From Stenotrophomonas maltophilia (GTDB lineage Bacteria; Pseudomonadota; Gammaproteobacteria; Xanthomonadales; Xanthomonadaceae), in assembly GCF_003970865.1 (NCBI RefSeq), contig NZ_RXLZ01000006.1:1-64000 (forward strand): a DNA stretch of 64,000 nucleotides, written 5' to 3'. The notes beneath the pieces are model-generated. The model did not search any database. It was not told the DNA's origin and saw nothing but the letters and a program-made list of their open reading frames with translations. Shown piece after piece: positions 26,530 through 36,923 of this stretch (its first letter is position 1; every line of letters begins with the position of its first letter). The position numbers and the translations under genes were made by a program.

Positions 26530-29500
26530 GTTGCGATCTCCTGTTGCTCGTCCCATTGGCGCAACCGCGCCGACAACCACGGTGCCAGCTGCGCCACCGC
26601 ATCGCGGCCGGTCAGTTCGGCGTGCAGGAACGGCAGTTCCAGTGCCTGCACCCTGCGCGCGTGGGTCCGCCACAACGCCGACTGCAGCTGTGGCCGCGCC
26701 TGGTGATCCCGGCCCGCGCGGACGTGCACCAGCGTGCCGTCGAACGGTTGGTGGATGTGTTCGCGGATCAGTCGATTGGTGCCGGTCACCGCGCGCACCA
26801 CCCCATCGAGCACCACATCCGGCAGGCTGCCGAGTGCACTACCGCCACGTCGCAGGAACGCCAGAATGCGATCACGGCTGTCCAGTTCCGGATGCGCATC
26901 CGGATCGTGGCCGGCAATCGCCAGCAGTGCCCGCAATGCAGCGATGGCATCGGGTTCTGGTTCGGCCCGCCAGCACTCGCTGGGATAGGCGTCCAGCAGT
27001 ACCAGCTCACCGACGTCGCGGCCGATCTCATGCAGGCGCACCGCCATCGCCTGGGCGAGGATGCCGCCCACCGACCAGCCCAGCAGATGCACCGGCCCCT
27101 TCGGCTGCAGTGCGACCACGCGCTGTACGTAGTCGTTGGCCATCGCCTCGATGCTGCTTGGCAGCGGCTGCCGCGCATCCAGTGCCGGCGACTGCAGGCC
27201 ATACACCGGGCGTGCCGGCTGCAGTGCCCTGGCCAGGGTGCGGTAGTTCCAGACGATGCCACCGGCCGGGTGCAGCACGAACAGCGGCGTGGGCCCGGCA
27301 GCGTCAGTCGCGGCCAGCGCGATCACTGGCCCCAGTGCGTGATCGGCCAGCGCGGGCGGCTCGGCAATGCGAACCGCCAGCGCGGCCACGGTGGGCTGCG
27401 CGAACAAGGCACCCAGACCCAGATCGCAGCGCCAGCGCTGCTCGATGGCCAGCAGCAGGTGCACCGCCGACAGCGAGTCACCGCCGAGACTGAAGAAGTC
27501 CGCATCCACCGCCACCGGCGCCTCACGCCCAAGCGCCTGTGCGAACAGCAACGCCAGCTCCTGTTCCAACGGCGTGCGCGGCGCCAAGCCGGCAACTTCA
27601 AGTTGCGGTGGCTTCGGCAACGCGTTGCGGTCGAGCTTGCCGTTGGCGGTCACCGGCCAGTGGTCCACGCCGACAAACGCCGAGGGCACCATGTAGTCCG
27701 GCACGCGCGTGGCCAGGTGGCTGCGCAGCATCACAGCATCGGCTAGCGCGGTCGGCACATACGCCACCAGACGCGCTTCGCCGGGAGCATCCTGGCGCAG
27801 CAGCACTTCCACCCGCTCCATGCCAGGCAGTTCGCGTAGTGCCGCCTCGATCTCGCCAAGTTCGATGCGCAGGCCGCGCAGTTTCACCTGGTGGTCGCTG
27901 CGGCCCAGGTACTCCACCGCACCATCGCGGCGCCAACGGGCTACGTCGCCGGTACGGTAGATACGCTCGTCCGCCAGGAAAGGATCGGCAAGGAAGCGTT
28001 CGGCGGTCAGGTCATCGCGACCGAGATAGCCACGTGCCAGTTGCACGCCACCCAGGTACAGGTCACCGGCCACGCCTGCCGGCACCGGCTGCATCCGGGC
28101 GTCCAGCACGTACAGGCGGGTGTTCCAGACCGGGAACCCGATCGGCACTGGCCGCGAGCGGTCCTGCGTCGACGCCGGCCAGTAGCTGACATCCACCGCA
28201 GCTTCGGTCGGGCCATACAGGTTGTGCAGCTCTGCGTGCACGCGCGTGTGGAAACGGTCGCGCAATGAAGCGTCCAGCGCCTCACCGCTGGTGAACACCC
28301 GGCGCAGCTGCAACCCGGCCGAGGCCGGCGCGGCGAGGAAGGCATCGAGCATCGACGGCACGAAATGCGCCGTGGTGATGCCATGCCCACGGATCAAGCG
28401 CGCCAGTTCAGTGGGATCGCGATGCGCGTCCGGCCCGGCGACCACCAGGGTGGCCCCGCACAGCAGCGGCAGGAAGAACTCCCAGACCGACACATCGAAG
28501 GTTGCCGGGGTCTTCTGCAGCACGCGGTCATCGGCGCGGATGCCGTAGTGCTCGCGCATCCACAGCAGGCGGTTGACGATGGCACGGTGCTCGATGACCA
28601 CGCCCTTGGGCTCGCCGGTCGAACCGGAGGTATAGATCACATAGGCCGCATCGCTGGGCGCAGGATCGGCCCACGGCGCGGCGAAGCTCAGCGCCGTCCA
28701 CTGCTCCGGCGCGAGCATCGGTACGCCAGCCATGCGCGCCGAAACCTCGGACGCAGCCAGTACGCACACCGGCTGCGCCGAGGCGAGGATACGTGCCAGC
28801 CGCTCGTCAGGATGGGCAAGGTCCACCGGCAGGTAGGCGGCTCCGGCGCGCAGCACCGCCAGCAGCGCGATCACCAGCTCCAGCGAGCGCGGCAATGCCA
28901 CAGCCACCACGCTGCCCGGGCCGACATCCATCGCCCGCAGCTGTGCCGCCAGCGCGAAACTGCGCGCTTCCAGCGCTGCGTAATCCAAAGCAGCGTCACC
29001 GAACACCAGCGCAGGCGCGTGCGGGTCCCGATCCATGCCCTGCTGCAGCAGCTCGACCAGGGTGGTCTCCGGCAGCGCGTGCGCGGTGGCATTGAAACCA
29101 TGCAGCACCTGCTGCGCCTCCACGGGCGTCGCCAGAGGCACGGCTGCGATATCGTCAGCCTGCAGTGCCGCCGACACGAAATGCAGCAGCCGCGCCGCGT
29201 GCGCTTCGACATCCTCGCGACTGTACAGCGCGGGATTGGCCTCGATCTCCAGGTCCAGCAGGTGCTGGCCGTCGCCACGGAAGCCCAGCGTCAGATCATC
29301 CACCGGCCCGGTGCACAGCACCTCCAGCGTGGCCTGCACGCCGGTCAGCGCCAGCGGCTTGTAGAACGGCTGTACATTCACCAGCGGGCCGTGCAGGCGC
29401 TGCTGCGCGCCGACCAGGCCCAGATCCCGGCGCAGCTGCTCGCCGCGGTAGCGGCCGTGCTTGCGGCCCTGGCTGAGCTGGCGACCCAGGCCGCGCGTAA

Positions 29501-30410
29501 AGGCTTCAACGCTGCCCTCGGCGGCCGCCACGCGCAGCGGCAACACATTCATCACCATCGCCGGCACCCGCGCCGACGCGTTGCCGAGCCGCCCCATGTA
29601 GGGCACCCCCAGCACCACTTCATCGGCAGCGCTCATCCGCCGCAGGTACTCGGCCGACAACGCCGCCAGAACGTCCGGCCAGGCCTGCAGCCAACGTACC
29701 GATGCCTGCAGCAGCTGCTCACGAAATGCCGCATCGAGCGGCTGCACCCAGCGCAGCGCGTCGTCACTGGCCGCGAGCGTGCCGGCCAGGCCCACGCCCG
29801 CCGGTGCGCCCTGCATGTGCTCGCGCCACCATTGCCCGGCCTGCGTGCGGCGCGGGTCGGCACGATAGGCAGCATCATCGGCCAGCACGCCCGCCAGCCC
29901 CGGCAGTGGCTCACCCATGCGGCCGGCATACAACGCGCACACGCGATCAGTGAACAGCGCCATGCCGTAGCCATCGGCCGCCAGATGATGCACCCGCAGG
30001 TACCAGACCCAGCGCTGCCCGCCCAGTTCAAGCAGCACCTGCTGACTGATCCGGTCGCGGGTGGGGTCGACCGGGCTCAGCCGGTCGGCATGCATCAGGC
30101 TGCGTGCCGCAGCGGCAGCATCCGCCTCGGCGGAAACATCACGCACCGAAAGCAGCGGCACGTGTGCCGGGTCATGCCACTGCTGCGGCTGGCCATCGGC
30201 TCCTTCGGCAAACCGCAGCGCAAAGGCCTGGGCCTCGCCCGCTGCCTGGTCTGCCGCTGCAACGAACGCGGCCACGTCCAGCGGGCCATCGATCCACACC
30301 GCATGCGCGGTATTGAATGACGGGTTGTCCGGTGCCAACCGCTGTGCGAACCACAGTCCAGCCTGGGCCTCGGTCAATGCCACCGGCGTGGCCAGCGCGA
30401 CGGCGTTCAT
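26520..30410 (-). CDS. entF: Enterobactin-type NRPS (C-A-T-TE)
   Basis: Predicted 1296-residue non-ribosomal peptide synthetase with four domains. The condensation domain (about 10-430) has HHLAADG in place of HHxxxDG. The adenylation domain (about 450-950) has [11 protein letters not shown]. The carrier domain (about 965-1040) has LGGDSLSAV, with the phosphopantetheine serine. The thioesterase (about 1050-1290) has GWSVGG and a late catalytic His in LPFLHAEL. Specificity-pocket segments ([39 protein letters not shown]) follow E. coli EntF closely, predicting serine. The product should be a cyclic tri-(dihydroxybenzoyl-serine) like enterobactin. The start overlaps the carrier-protein gene by 4 nt. 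Confidence 0.96.
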   Translation of the reverse strand: MNAVALATPVALTEAQAGLWFAQRLAPDNPSFNTAHAVWIDGPLDVAAFVAAADQAAGEAQAFALRFAEGADGQPQQWHDPAHVPLLSVRDVSAEADAAAAARSLMHADRLSPVDPTRDRISQQVLLELGGQRWVWYLRVHHLAADGYGMALFTDRVCALYAGRMGEPLPGLAGVLADDAAYRADPRRTQAGQWWREHMQGAPAGVGLAGTLAASDDALRWVQPLDAAFREQLLQASVRWLQAWPDVLAALSAEYLRRMSAADEVVLGVPYMGRLGNASARVPAMVMNVLPLRVAAAEGSVEAFTRGLGRQLSQGRKHGRYRGEQLRRDLGLVGAQQRLHGPLVNVQPFYKPLALTGVQATLEVLCTGPVDDLTLGFRGDGQHLLDLEIEANPALYSREDVEAHAARLLHFVSAALQADDIAAVPLATPVEAQQVLHGFNATAHALPETTLVELLQQGMDRDPHAPALVFGDAALDYAALEARSFALAAQLRAMDVGPGSVVAVALPRSLELVIALLAVLRAGAAYLPVDLAHPDERLARILASAQPVCVLAASEVSARMAGVPMLAPEQWTALSFAAPWADPAPSDAAYVIYTSGSTGEPKGVVIEHRAIVNRLLWMREHYGIRADDRVLQKTPATFDVSVWEFFLPLLCGATLVVAGPDAHRDPTELARLIRGHGITTAHFVPSMLDAFLAAPASAGLQLRRVFTSGEALDASLRDRFHTRVHAELHNLYGPTEAAVDVSYWPASTQDRSRPVPIGFPVWNTRLYVLDARMQPVPAGVAGDLYLGGVQLARGYLGRDDLTAERFLADPFLADERIYRTGDVARWRRDGAVEYLGRSDHQVKLRGLRIELGEIEAALRELPGMERVEVLLRQDAPGEARLVAYVPTALADAVMLRSHLATRVPDYMVPSAFVGVDHWPVTANGKLDRNALPKPPQLEVAGLAPRTPLEQELALLFAQALGREAPVAVDADFFSLGGDSLSAVHLLLAIEQRWRCDLGLGALFAQPTVAALAVRIAEPPALADHALGPVIALAATDAAGPTPLFVLHPAGGIVWNYRTLARALQPARPVYGLQSPALDARQPLPSSIEAMANDYVQRVVALQPKGPVHLLGWSVGGILAQAMAVRLHEIGRDVGELVLLDAYPSECWRAEPEPDAIAALRALLAIAGHDPDAHPELDSRDRILAFLRRGGSALGSLPDVVLDGVVRAVTGTNRLIREHIHQPFDGTLVHVRAGRDHQARPQLQSALWRTHARRVQALELPFLHAELTGRDAVAQLAPWLSARLRQWDEQQEIATCS

Positions 30411-30664
30411 GCGTTCTGCGCGGCCTGCAGCGTCTGCACCACGTTCCACCACTGGCGCAGCGTGGTGTGTTCGGCCAACTGCGAGAACTCCAGCGGCAGG
30501 CCCGTGTTGCCCCAGGCCAGGACCAGGCCGAGCATGCGCATCGAATCCAGGTCCAGGTCGATCAGGTTGTCGTCGTCACCGATCTCGGCCGGCGTGCACT
30601 CCAGCACGCGCGCCACATCGGCACGCATCCGCTCCAGATCCAGCACCTCACCGGTGGCAGCCAT
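30407..30664 (-). CDS. Stand-alone aryl carrier protein (split EntB C-domain)
   Basis: Predicted 85-residue acyl-carrier-type protein with the phosphopantetheine site LDLDSMRML at about 38-46. In E. coli this domain is the C-terminal part of EntB; here it is a separate gene. ATG 30664 shares one base with the isochorismatase stop (TGATG), so it is reinitiated directly behind it, and its own stop overlaps entF by 4 nt. EntE should load it with 2,3-dihydroxybenzoate for condensation by EntF. Confidence 0.93.
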   Translation of the reverse strand: MAATGEVLDLERMRADVARVLECTPAEIGDDDNLIDLDLDSMRMLGLVLAWGNTGLPLEFSQLAEHTTLRQWWNVVQTLQAAQNA

Positions 30665-31296
30665 CACAGCACCTCCAGCAGCTGGTCGGTGGTCATCGGC
30701 ACCCCGCTGGTACGCGCGATCCAGTGCAGCGCCTGATCGTGATCGGCGCGCGAGAAGTCCGCCACCGCATCGGCGGCGATGAAGGCCTCGATATCACGCT
30801 GGAAGGCTTCGACCACGGTCGCGGTGCAGCCGATATGGGCGTACACGCCGGTCACCAGCAGCTGGTCGCGCCCACGTACCCGCATCAGCGTCTCCAGGTT
30901 GCTGCGCTGGAACGCGCTGTAGCGGTGCTTCATCAGCACGTGCTCGCCCGGCTGGGGTGCCAGCGCCTCGATGATCGGTTCGTGATCGGCGCTGCGGCGC
31001 ATGCCCGGCCCCCACAGGTCGGCCTGCAGGCCACGGTCACGGCGATCCTGGTCGCCATGCTGGGCGGTGTAGAACACCGGAATGCCGTGCGCGCGGCAAT
31101 GCGCCAACAAGCGTGCGATGTTGTCCACGGCCGGCCGCAGCGGCGCGTTGCCAGCGTCGAATGCGGCCAGGAAGTAACGTTGCATGTCGTGCACCAGCAG
31201 CGCAATGCGATCGCGCTGGGGGCGCCACGGGCCACGCGCCTGCGGGAGTTCAGCGGCGGTCGGCAAGGGGTAATCGGTGATACGGGGCAGCGCCAT
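30664..31296 (-). CDS. entB: Isochorismatase (EntB without carrier domain)
   Basis: Predicted 210-residue enzyme that hydrolyses isochorismate to 2,3-dihydro-2,3-dihydroxybenzoate and pyruvate. It keeps the EntB/PhzD motifs: catalytic Asp in LLVHDMQRYFL (about 37), Lys in VLMKHRYSAFQ (about 123), and GVYAHIGC, where a Gly replaces the nucleophilic Cys of related amidases. It ends where the E. coli isochorismatase domain ends; the carrier domain is encoded by the next gene. Start and entE stop share one base (TGATG). Confidence 0.95.
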   Translation of the reverse strand: MALPRITDYPLPTAAELPQARGPWRPQRDRIALLVHDMQRYFLAAFDAGNAPLRPAVDNIARLLAHCRAHGIPVFYTAQHGDQDRRDRGLQADLWGPGMRRSADHEPIIEALAPQPGEHVLMKHRYSAFQRSNLETLMRVRGRDQLLVTGVYAHIGCTATVVEAFQRDIEAFIAADAVADFSRADHDQALHWIARTSGVPMTTDQLLEVL

Positions 31297-32948
31297 CAGC
31301 GCGTTCCTCCTGTCTGTTGCAGATGACGCGCACGCAGCTGCGCGCGCAGTTCGCGGCGGCTGATCTTGCCGACCGCGGTGGTATCGAAACTGTCGACGAA
31401 CACGATCTGGTCCGGCACCTTGAACGCCGCCAGGCCACGACCGCGCATCCAGGACTTCAGCGCCGGTGCCTTGAACGGCTCGCCCTGCGGAATCACGAAG
31501 GCACAGCTGCGCTCGCCCAGGTACTCATCGGGAATGGAGACCACGGCCGCATCGAACACGCCGGGGTGGGCCAGCAGGTGATCTTCGATCTCTTCGGCGG
31601 AGATCTTCTCGCCGGCACGGTTGATGTGGTCACCGGCGCGGCCCTGCACCACCAGGTAGCCTCCGGGCAGCTGCTGCACGCGGTCGCCGGTGCGATAGAA
31701 GCCATCGTCGGTGAACGAGCGCGCATTGGCCACCGCATCGTTGTGGTAGCCGCGGATGGTGTACGGGCCACGGGTGAGCAGATGCCCCACCTCGCCTTCG
31801 GCCACCGGCTGGTCCTGGTCATCGACCACGCGCACTTCGTCATCCGGACTGATCGGCCGGCCCTGGCAGGCCACGATCAGTTCCTCCGGATCATCCAGCC
31901 GCGTGTAGTTGACCAGGCCTTCGGCCATGCCGAACACCTGCTGCAGCGTGCAGCCAAGACCGTCGATCACCCGCCGTGCGGCTTCCGGCACCAGTTTGGC
32001 GCCGCCCACCTGCAGTACCTGCAGGCTGGACAGGTCATGCTTGCTGGTGGCGGCGGCCTGTGCCCACAGCAGCGCCAGCGGCGGCACCAGCCCGCAGCAG
32101 GTCACCTGTTCGCGGGCGATCAGCGGGAAGGCCGCATCCGGCCCGGGGCCGGGGCTGAGCACCACGCGGGCACCGGCATACAGCGCGCCGAAGAAACCCG
32201 GCGAGCTCATCGGAAAATTGTGCGCGGCCGGCAACGCGACCAGGTAGACGCTGTCGCGGTCGATGCCGCAGAGGTCATTGCTGGCACGGAACGAATAGAT
32301 GTAGTCGTCGTGGGTGCGCGGAATCAGCTTGGACAGCCCGGTGCTGCCTCCGGAAATCTGCAGGAACGCCACCGACTGCGGATCCGGATCGGCCGGCAGC
32401 TGGCTGCGATCGCCCTGCAGCGCCTCCAGCGCGATGAACTCCGCCGCCTCGCCGTCGATCACCACATGGCGCACGGCCGGCATTTCGGCCTGCAGCGCCC
32501 GCGCCAGCCCGCGATGATCGAAGCCATCGTGCAATGCGGTGGTGATGTAGGCACTGGCTTCAGCCTTGTTGGCGAAGTGGACCAGCTCGGTGATGCGGTG
32601 CGCCGGCAACGCGTACACCGGCACCAGCCCGGCGCGGAACAGTCCACAGACCGTGGTCATGAAGCCTGCCGTGTTGCCCAGCTGCACCAGCACCCGTTCT
32701 CCGGGCTGCAGGCCGAGCGCCAGCAGGCCGGCACCAATCCGCCCGGCCTCGTGCCACAGCTGCGCGTAGCTCAGGCGGACATCACCGGCGACCACCGCGA
32801 TGTCATCGGCATAGCGTTCCGCACGTTCGCGCAGGAACGCCGGGAAGGTCTCGCCACGCCAATGACCGGCTTCGCGATAGCGCGCCACCAGCGCGTCGGG
32901 CCACACCTGCTGCAGCGGCAGGCGGGAAGAGTCAGTGGAGGTACTCAT
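31296..32948 (-). CDS. entE: 2,3-dihydroxybenzoate-AMP ligase
   Basis: Predicted 550-residue adenylate-forming enzyme that activates 2,3-dihydroxybenzoate and loads the aryl carrier protein. It shows the phosphate-loop motif [16 protein letters not shown] (about 192), the aryl-acid pocket region [14 protein letters not shown] (about 235), [12 protein letters not shown] and the hinge TGDRV (about 420), and a late catalytic Lys in [10 protein letters not shown] (about 530). Length is normal. Its ATG at 32948 overlaps the entC stop by 4 nt. Confidence 0.96.
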   Translation of the reverse strand: MSTSTDSSRLPLQQVWPDALVARYREAGHWRGETFPAFLRERAERYADDIAVVAGDVRLSYAQLWHEAGRIGAGLLALGLQPGERVLVQLGNTAGFMTTVCGLFRAGLVPVYALPAHRITELVHFANKAEASAYITTALHDGFDHRGLARALQAEMPAVRHVVIDGEAAEFIALEALQGDRSQLPADPDPQSVAFLQISGGSTGLSKLIPRTHDDYIYSFRASNDLCGIDRDSVYLVALPAAHNFPMSSPGFFGALYAGARVVLSPGPGPDAAFPLIAREQVTCCGLVPPLALLWAQAAATSKHDLSSLQVLQVGGAKLVPEAARRVIDGLGCTLQQVFGMAEGLVNYTRLDDPEELIVACQGRPISPDDEVRVVDDQDQPVAEGEVGHLLTRGPYTIRGYHNDAVANARSFTDDGFYRTGDRVQQLPGGYLVVQGRAGDHINRAGEKISAEEIEDHLLAHPGVFDAAVVSIPDEYLGERSCAFVIPQGEPFKAPALKSWMRGRGLAAFKVPDQIVFVDSFDTTAVGKISRRELRAQLRARHLQQTGGTR

Positions 32949-34138
32949 GCGGCAGGCTCGATGGCGGGCGCGGATTCATGGACACCCAGCGCGTTCAACA
33001 GGGCAGCGAACTTCGCTGCGGTTTCGGCCACCTCGGCCTCGGGGTGCGACTCGGCGACGATGCCTGCACCGGCATACAAGCGCAGCTGCGTGCCCTGCAG
33101 GCGCGCGCAGCGGATCGCCACGTACCAGTCGCCGTCACCCTGCGCGTCCAACCAGCCCACGGCGCCGGCGTAGAAGCCGCGCGGCACCGGTTCCAGTTCG
33201 CGGATGCGCTGCAGCGCCGCCAACCGTGGCGTACCGCAGACTGCCGGCGTGGGGTGCAGCTGTGCCAGCAGTTCGGCGGCAGACGTCTGCGGATCCTTCA
33301 GGGTGGCGTGGATGCGGGTGCCCAGGTGCCACATGCTGGCCGTGGCATGCAGCACCGGCCGTGGCTGCGCATCGATGTGGCCGCAGTACGGTGCCAGGCC
33401 CTCGACGATGGCTTCGACCACGTGGCGGTGCTCGTCATGGTCCTTGGTCGAGGCCAGCAGCGCCTGCGCGGCACGCTCGTCCTCGGCGGCATCGGTGCTG
33501 CGCCGCGCGGAACCGGCCAGCGGATGCGACAACAGCTCGGCGCCGCGCTTGCGCAGCAGCAGTTCCGGGGTTGCCCCCACCAGCCAGGCTGGTGCCTGGC
33601 CCAGCTCCACCGGCAACGGCACCGCGTAGGTCGCCACCGACGGATCCGCGCCCAGGCGTGCCAGCAGCACGTCCGGGGACAGCGCCTGGCGGGTGCGCGC
33701 CAGCAGGCTGCGCGCCAGCACCACCTTGTGCAGGTTCTGCTCGGGAGCACGCAGGACCTGCACCGCCGCGGCAACCGCTGACGCATAGTCCTGAGGCACA
33801 GGCTCGGCCTTCAGGGCGCCGTCCAGCGGCGGTGCGGCCTGCGGCTGCAGTGCCAGCGCCGGCAGCAGGCGCTCGGGCTGGTACAACGCATCGTCGGCAC
33901 GCGGCTCGAACGGCACCGCGCCAACCAGCAGGCCCGGGCCGCCACGCTGCTGGGCAAAGAACTCCGAGACGCGTTCTGCCAATGTCGCCAGTGCACCGGC
34001 CGGCAGCGTGGCGCGGCAGCCGCGTGCGTGCACGTGCTGGCCCGCATGCTGCAGCAGGAACAGCGACGCGTCGTCGGTGCTCTCCTGCGGCGCTGGGGCG
34101 GCCTCCGGCCACGCGCCCTGCATCAGGGAATCGTTCAT
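32945..34138 (-). CDS. entC: Isochorismate synthase
   Basis: Predicted 397-residue chorismate-utilising enzyme converting chorismate to isochorismate, the first committed step of dihydroxybenzoate synthesis. ATG 34138 has GGAG 9 nt upstream. Family motifs are KVVLARS (about 140, catalytic Lys), [18 protein letters not shown] (about 215), [10 protein letters not shown] (about 245), [11 protein letters not shown] (about 310) and [18 protein letters not shown] (about 350). It is preceded by the exporter gene with a 4-nt overlap and followed by entE with another. Confidence 0.96.
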   Translation of the reverse strand: MNDSLMQGAWPEAAPAPQESTDDASLFLLQHAGQHVHARGCRATLPAGALATLAERVSEFFAQQRGGPGLLVGAVPFEPRADDALYQPERLLPALALQPQAAPPLDGALKAEPVPQDYASAVAAAVQVLRAPEQNLHKVVLARSLLARTRQALSPDVLLARLGADPSVATYAVPLPVELGQAPAWLVGATPELLLRKRGAELLSHPLAGSARRSTDAAEDERAAQALLASTKDHDEHRHVVEAIVEGLAPYCGHIDAQPRPVLHATASMWHLGTRIHATLKDPQTSAAELLAQLHPTPAVCGTPRLAALQRIRELEPVPRGFYAGAVGWLDAQGDGDWYVAIRCARLQGTQLRLYAGAGIVAESHPEAEVAETAAKFAALLNALGVHESAPAIEPAA

Positions 34139-35331
34139 GGGGTCTCCTTCATCCGATGCGCTGCAGCCAGCGCGCACAGCAACAGCAGCAGCGCACCGAC
34201 CAGCAGGTAAGGCAGGCTTGGCCCGCCGCGATACAACAGCGTGCCGAGCATCGGCCCGGCCACCATGCCCAGCCCCTGCGCGGCAGCGACGGTGCCGGCG
34301 GCGGCGCCCTGCTCGTGCGCCTCCACCGCATCGGCGGCCAGCGCCTGGAACGAGGGGAATACGAAGCCCATGCCAAACGCGGCCAGCGCATACGCCGCCG
34401 GCAACTGCCAGCCCTGCTGCACGCCTGCCACCGAGGCAAAGCCAATGCCGGAAATCAGGGCGCCAAGGACGATCCAGCGACGTGGATGGACCTCCAGCTT
34501 CATCACCAGCGCCTGCGCCAGGATCAGGCCGACACCAACGGCGGTGAGTGCGATGCCGGCCATGCGTGCACCAGCCGCCGCATCCAGGCCCAGGCGATCA
34601 ATCGCGAAGAAGCCAACCGTGACCTGCGCGATGGTCACCGAGACCATGGCGATGAACGCTGCCAGCTGCGGCAGGCGCAGGCGCGTGTCGAGGCGACTCA
34701 TCGGCGTGCGTCGCTGCGAGGACGCGCCCACCACGGGCGGTGTGGCCGGCAGCCGCCAGGCCAGCAACGCCAGTGCCAGCAACGGCAGCAGCGCGGCCAC
34801 GTACAGCGCCAACGACAGGTTCGTATAGGCCAGCCAGCCCGCGGCGGCCGGGCCGAGCACCATGCCCAGCGCGTTGGCACTGCCCAGGCGGGCAAGGAAT
34901 TTCGCACGTTGGCCGGTCGGTGCCTTGTCGGCGATGAGCGCGGCTGCGGTAGGAGGCACCGCCGCATAGAACAGGCCGATCAGGCCACGCGCGCCGACCA
35001 GCACCAGCACGGACACCAGTACCGGCGGCACCGCCTGCAGGGCGACGTCGATGAACACCGCCAGCGCGATGTAGACCACGGTGTAGGCACTCATCGCCAG
35101 CATCAGCACGCGCTTGCGGCCGATGCGGTCGCTGAGCTGGCCCCAGGGGCGCGCGGCCAGCATCCACAACACGCCTGCGGCGGTGACCGACAGGCCGGCA
35201 TGCCACTCGGACAAGCCGAGCATGCGGACCACCGGGCCGATCACGGCGACGAAGGACATCATCGCCATGGTGCCGATCAGGGCAGCCAACACCAGCGCCG
35301 GCAAGCCGGGAACGACGGGACGTGCGTGCAT
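34135..35331 (-). CDS. MFS exporter, likely siderophore efflux
   Basis: Predicted 398-residue major-facilitator protein with about 12 membrane helices and the MFS loop motif GQLSDRIGRKRVLML (about 64-78). It starts at ATG 35331 and overlaps entC by 4 nt, as the first gene of the siderophore operon; an EntS-like function, exporting the finished catecholate, is the best inference. The Fur-like site lies about 90-120 nt upstream. Sequence alone does not separate it from other drug/H+ antiporters. Confidence 0.88.
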   Translation of the reverse strand: MHARPVVPGLPALVLAALIGTMAMMSFVAVIGPVVRMLGLSEWHAGLSVTAAGVLWMLAARPWGQLSDRIGRKRVLMLAMSAYTVVYIALAVFIDVALQAVPPVLVSVLVLVGARGLIGLFYAAVPPTAAALIADKAPTGQRAKFLARLGSANALGMVLGPAAAGWLAYTNLSLALYVAALLPLLALALLAWRLPATPPVVGASSQRRTPMSRLDTRLRLPQLAAFIAMVSVTIAQVTVGFFAIDRLGLDAAAGARMAGIALTAVGVGLILAQALVMKLEVHPRRWIVLGALISGIGFASVAGVQQGWQLPAAYALAAFGMGFVFPSFQALAADAVEAHEQGAAAGTVAAAQGLGMVAGPMLGTLLYRGGPSLPYLLVGALLLLLCALAAAHRMKETP

Positions 35332-35420
35332 GGAACACCAGCCGTAACAGGAAAGGATGGGCGGGCGCACCTGCGCGCCCCACCCGGCACCGGCCCTGCT
35401 CAGGACCAGACACCATCCTT

Positions 35421-35450
35421 AAATGATAACGGCTCGTATTTGCATTTGAT
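35421..35450. promoter_or_regulatory. Fur-like site upstream of siderophore operon
   Basis: An AT-rich island in otherwise GC-rich sequence, AAATGATAACGG, then CGTATTTGCATTTGAT. On the minus strand it reads ATCAAATGCAAATACG then GTTATCATTT. It keeps the overlapping hexamer pattern of Fur boxes (GATAAT-like units) but is imperfect. It lies 90 nt ahead of the MFS gene. Iron control of this operon is expected from function; the site itself is a visual call. Confidence 0.6.
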
Positions 35451-35484
35451 ACCCATTCTCTTGAATGGGCATGCAACAGTGGGT

Positions 35485-35829
35485 TCAGCGCATTGCACGC
35501 AGGCCCAGCAGGCCACGGCGCTTGAACCACCATTCCAGCGGCAGCGTCACCAGCGGCGGGATGGCTGCCAGCAGCGCCAGCGCACTGGCCCACCACGGCC
35601 AGCGCAGGCGCACCGCCGCGAACAGGGTGACTGCCACGTAGACCAGGAAGGCCACGCCGTGCAGCGGCCCGAACAGCTTCACCAGCGCCACGTTGGCCAT
35701 CGGGCCGTACTTCATCCACATGCCGATGAGCAGGCCGGCCCAGGTCACGGCCTCGATGAAAGCGACTGCGGCAAACAGGCGTCCGGTCGGGTGCATGGGG
35801 GAACGTTGGGTCACGCGAAGCTCCGGCAT
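35485..35829 (-). CDS. DUF3817 membrane protein
   Basis: Predicted up to 114 residues with three membrane helices (PTGRLFAAVAFIEAVTWAGL, VKLFGPLHGVAFLVYVAVTL, WWASALALLAAIPPLVTLPL) and the H-G motif (GPLHG) and short polar tail (EWWFKRR) of DUF3817. The true start may be ATG 35796 (103 residues), which begins at MHPTGRLF, the usual N-terminus. ATG 35829 lies only 7 nt from a possible Fur-like site. Function unknown. It lies between two candidate Fur sites, upstream of the siderophore operon and on the same strand. Confidence 0.8.
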   Translation of the reverse strand: MPELRVTQRSPMHPTGRLFAAVAFIEAVTWAGLLIGMWMKYGPMANVALVKLFGPLHGVAFLVYVAVTLFAAVRLRWPWWASALALLAAIPPLVTLPLEWWFKRRGLLGLRAMR

Positions 35830-35835
35830 CGGGAT

Positions 35836-35864
35836 ATCAAATGCGAATGATACGCAGATGCGAA
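35836..35864. promoter_or_regulatory. Second AT-rich Fur-like site (weak)
   Basis: The stretch ATCAAATGCGAATGATACGC resembles the 35421-35450 island (both contain ATCAAATGC reading in some direction) and lies just upstream of the DUF3817 gene. The match to the Fur consensus is partial, so this is a low-confidence call. Confidence 0.35.
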
Positions 35865-35870
35865 CCCCAT

Positions 35871-35925
35871 GTAGAGTCGAGCCGTGCTCGACTGCTGGAG
35901 CGTGTCCACCAAGGTGGACACCTAC
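35871..35925. repeat. Two GTAG-type palindromes, one supplying a stop codon
   Basis: The first unit (35871-35893, GTAGAGTCGAGCCGTGCTCG) and the second, inverted unit (35902-35925, ending GGACACCTAC) have different stems but the same GTAG boundary. The second unit's GTAG, read on the minus strand, provides the TAG stop of the luciferase-like gene. Confidence 0.8.
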
Positions 35926-36857
35926 CGGAGCGTGTATGGCAGAACCTGCTCCCCGATCTCACGCAGCACCCCGTCCATCGGCCGCCCGTTGTCGACCAGG
36001 TTGAACATCACGTGTGCCACGCCCTGCGCATGCACGCGCAGCAGATAGTCACGCAGGCCATCGCGGCCGACCTTCAGGCCCAGCGGCAGCGGCTCGGCTG
36101 GCGCCTGCGGATCTGCCTGCAGATCCAGCAGCATCGACTGCACGAACGGTTTGCCCGGCCCACCACGCTGCACCAGCGCCTGCTGCCACAGGCCGATGCG
36201 TCCTTCCTGCGCGGCTTCCTCGCGATGATAGGTGGCCCAGCCTTCGGCCTCGCGCGCGATCCACTGCAGGCTCTGCCGTGCGGTACCCACCACCAGCATC
36301 GGAATGCGCGTTGCCGGCGCCGGCAGCACGTCGAAGCCACCGGTCGCCTGCAGTACGGCGGTCCGCTCATCGGCCTCCGGTGACAGCGCCGCGCGCAACA
36401 AGGTCCAGCGCTCACGGAACGTCGCCGCCCTGCCCTCCAGGTCCTCGCCGAAGGCGGCGAATTCTTCCGGGCGGTCACCCGAACCCAGGCCCAGCACGAA
36501 CCGTCCGCCGCTGATCCGGTCCAGGCTCAAGGCCGACTTCGCCACCTGCAGCGGCTGCCGCAATGGCAGCACGATGGCCGCGCTGCCGACCACGATGCGC
36601 TCGGTCGCAGAGGCCAGCATACCCAGCCACAGGAACGGGTCATCCAGCGCGCTCGCTGTCGCGTCCGGCCCCTGCGGCACCATCAGCGGGACATCACGCG
36701 TCCACAACGCGGCAAAGCCCAGATCATCGGCCAGTCGCGCAATGCGCCGCGCCTCGTGCGGATCGGCCAGCCCATGTGCGGCGACAGGCGTCATCAGGCC
36801 CAGGCTCAGGCCCTGTTGCGGAAACAAGGCAGCGTAAGCAGAATTGAAATCACTCAT
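35922..36857 (-). CDS. Luciferase-like (LLM) flavin oxidoreductase
   Basis: Predicted 311-residue TIM-barrel protein of the bacterial luciferase-like monooxygenase class, using reduced flavin or F420-type cofactor. Typical segments are GLSLGLMTPVAAHG at the N-terminus, DLGFAALWTRDVPL (about 44-57), SATERIVVGSAAIVLPLRQP (about 83), SGGRFVLGLGSGDRPEEF (about 115) and the late VMFNLVDNGRP. The stop TAG is contributed by a GTAG repeat. Substrate unknown; no operon partner. Confidence 0.88.
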   Translation of the reverse strand: MSDFNSAYAALFPQQGLSLGLMTPVAAHGLADPHEARRIARLADDLGFAALWTRDVPLMVPQGPDATASALDDPFLWLGMLASATERIVVGSAAIVLPLRQPLQVAKSALSLDRISGGRFVLGLGSGDRPEEFAAFGEDLEGRAATFRERWTLLRAALSPEADERTAVLQATGGFDVLPAPATRIPMLVVGTARQSLQWIAREAEGWATYHREEAAQEGRIGLWQQALVQRGGPGKPFVQSMLLDLQADPQAPAEPLPLGLKVGRDGLRDYLLRVHAQGVAHVMFNLVDNGRPMDGVLREIGEQVLPYTLR

Positions 36858-36923
36858 GCCGCCAGCTTAGCGTGCAGGCCTGCGGCAACGATGACGCGCC
36901 GCCCACCACCGGAAGAACACTGC

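Noticed and set aside
32935-35850. 971-codon plus-strand frame opposite entC and the exporter
   Set aside because: Arg/Pro/His-rich shadow of well-recognised genes with overlapping starts.
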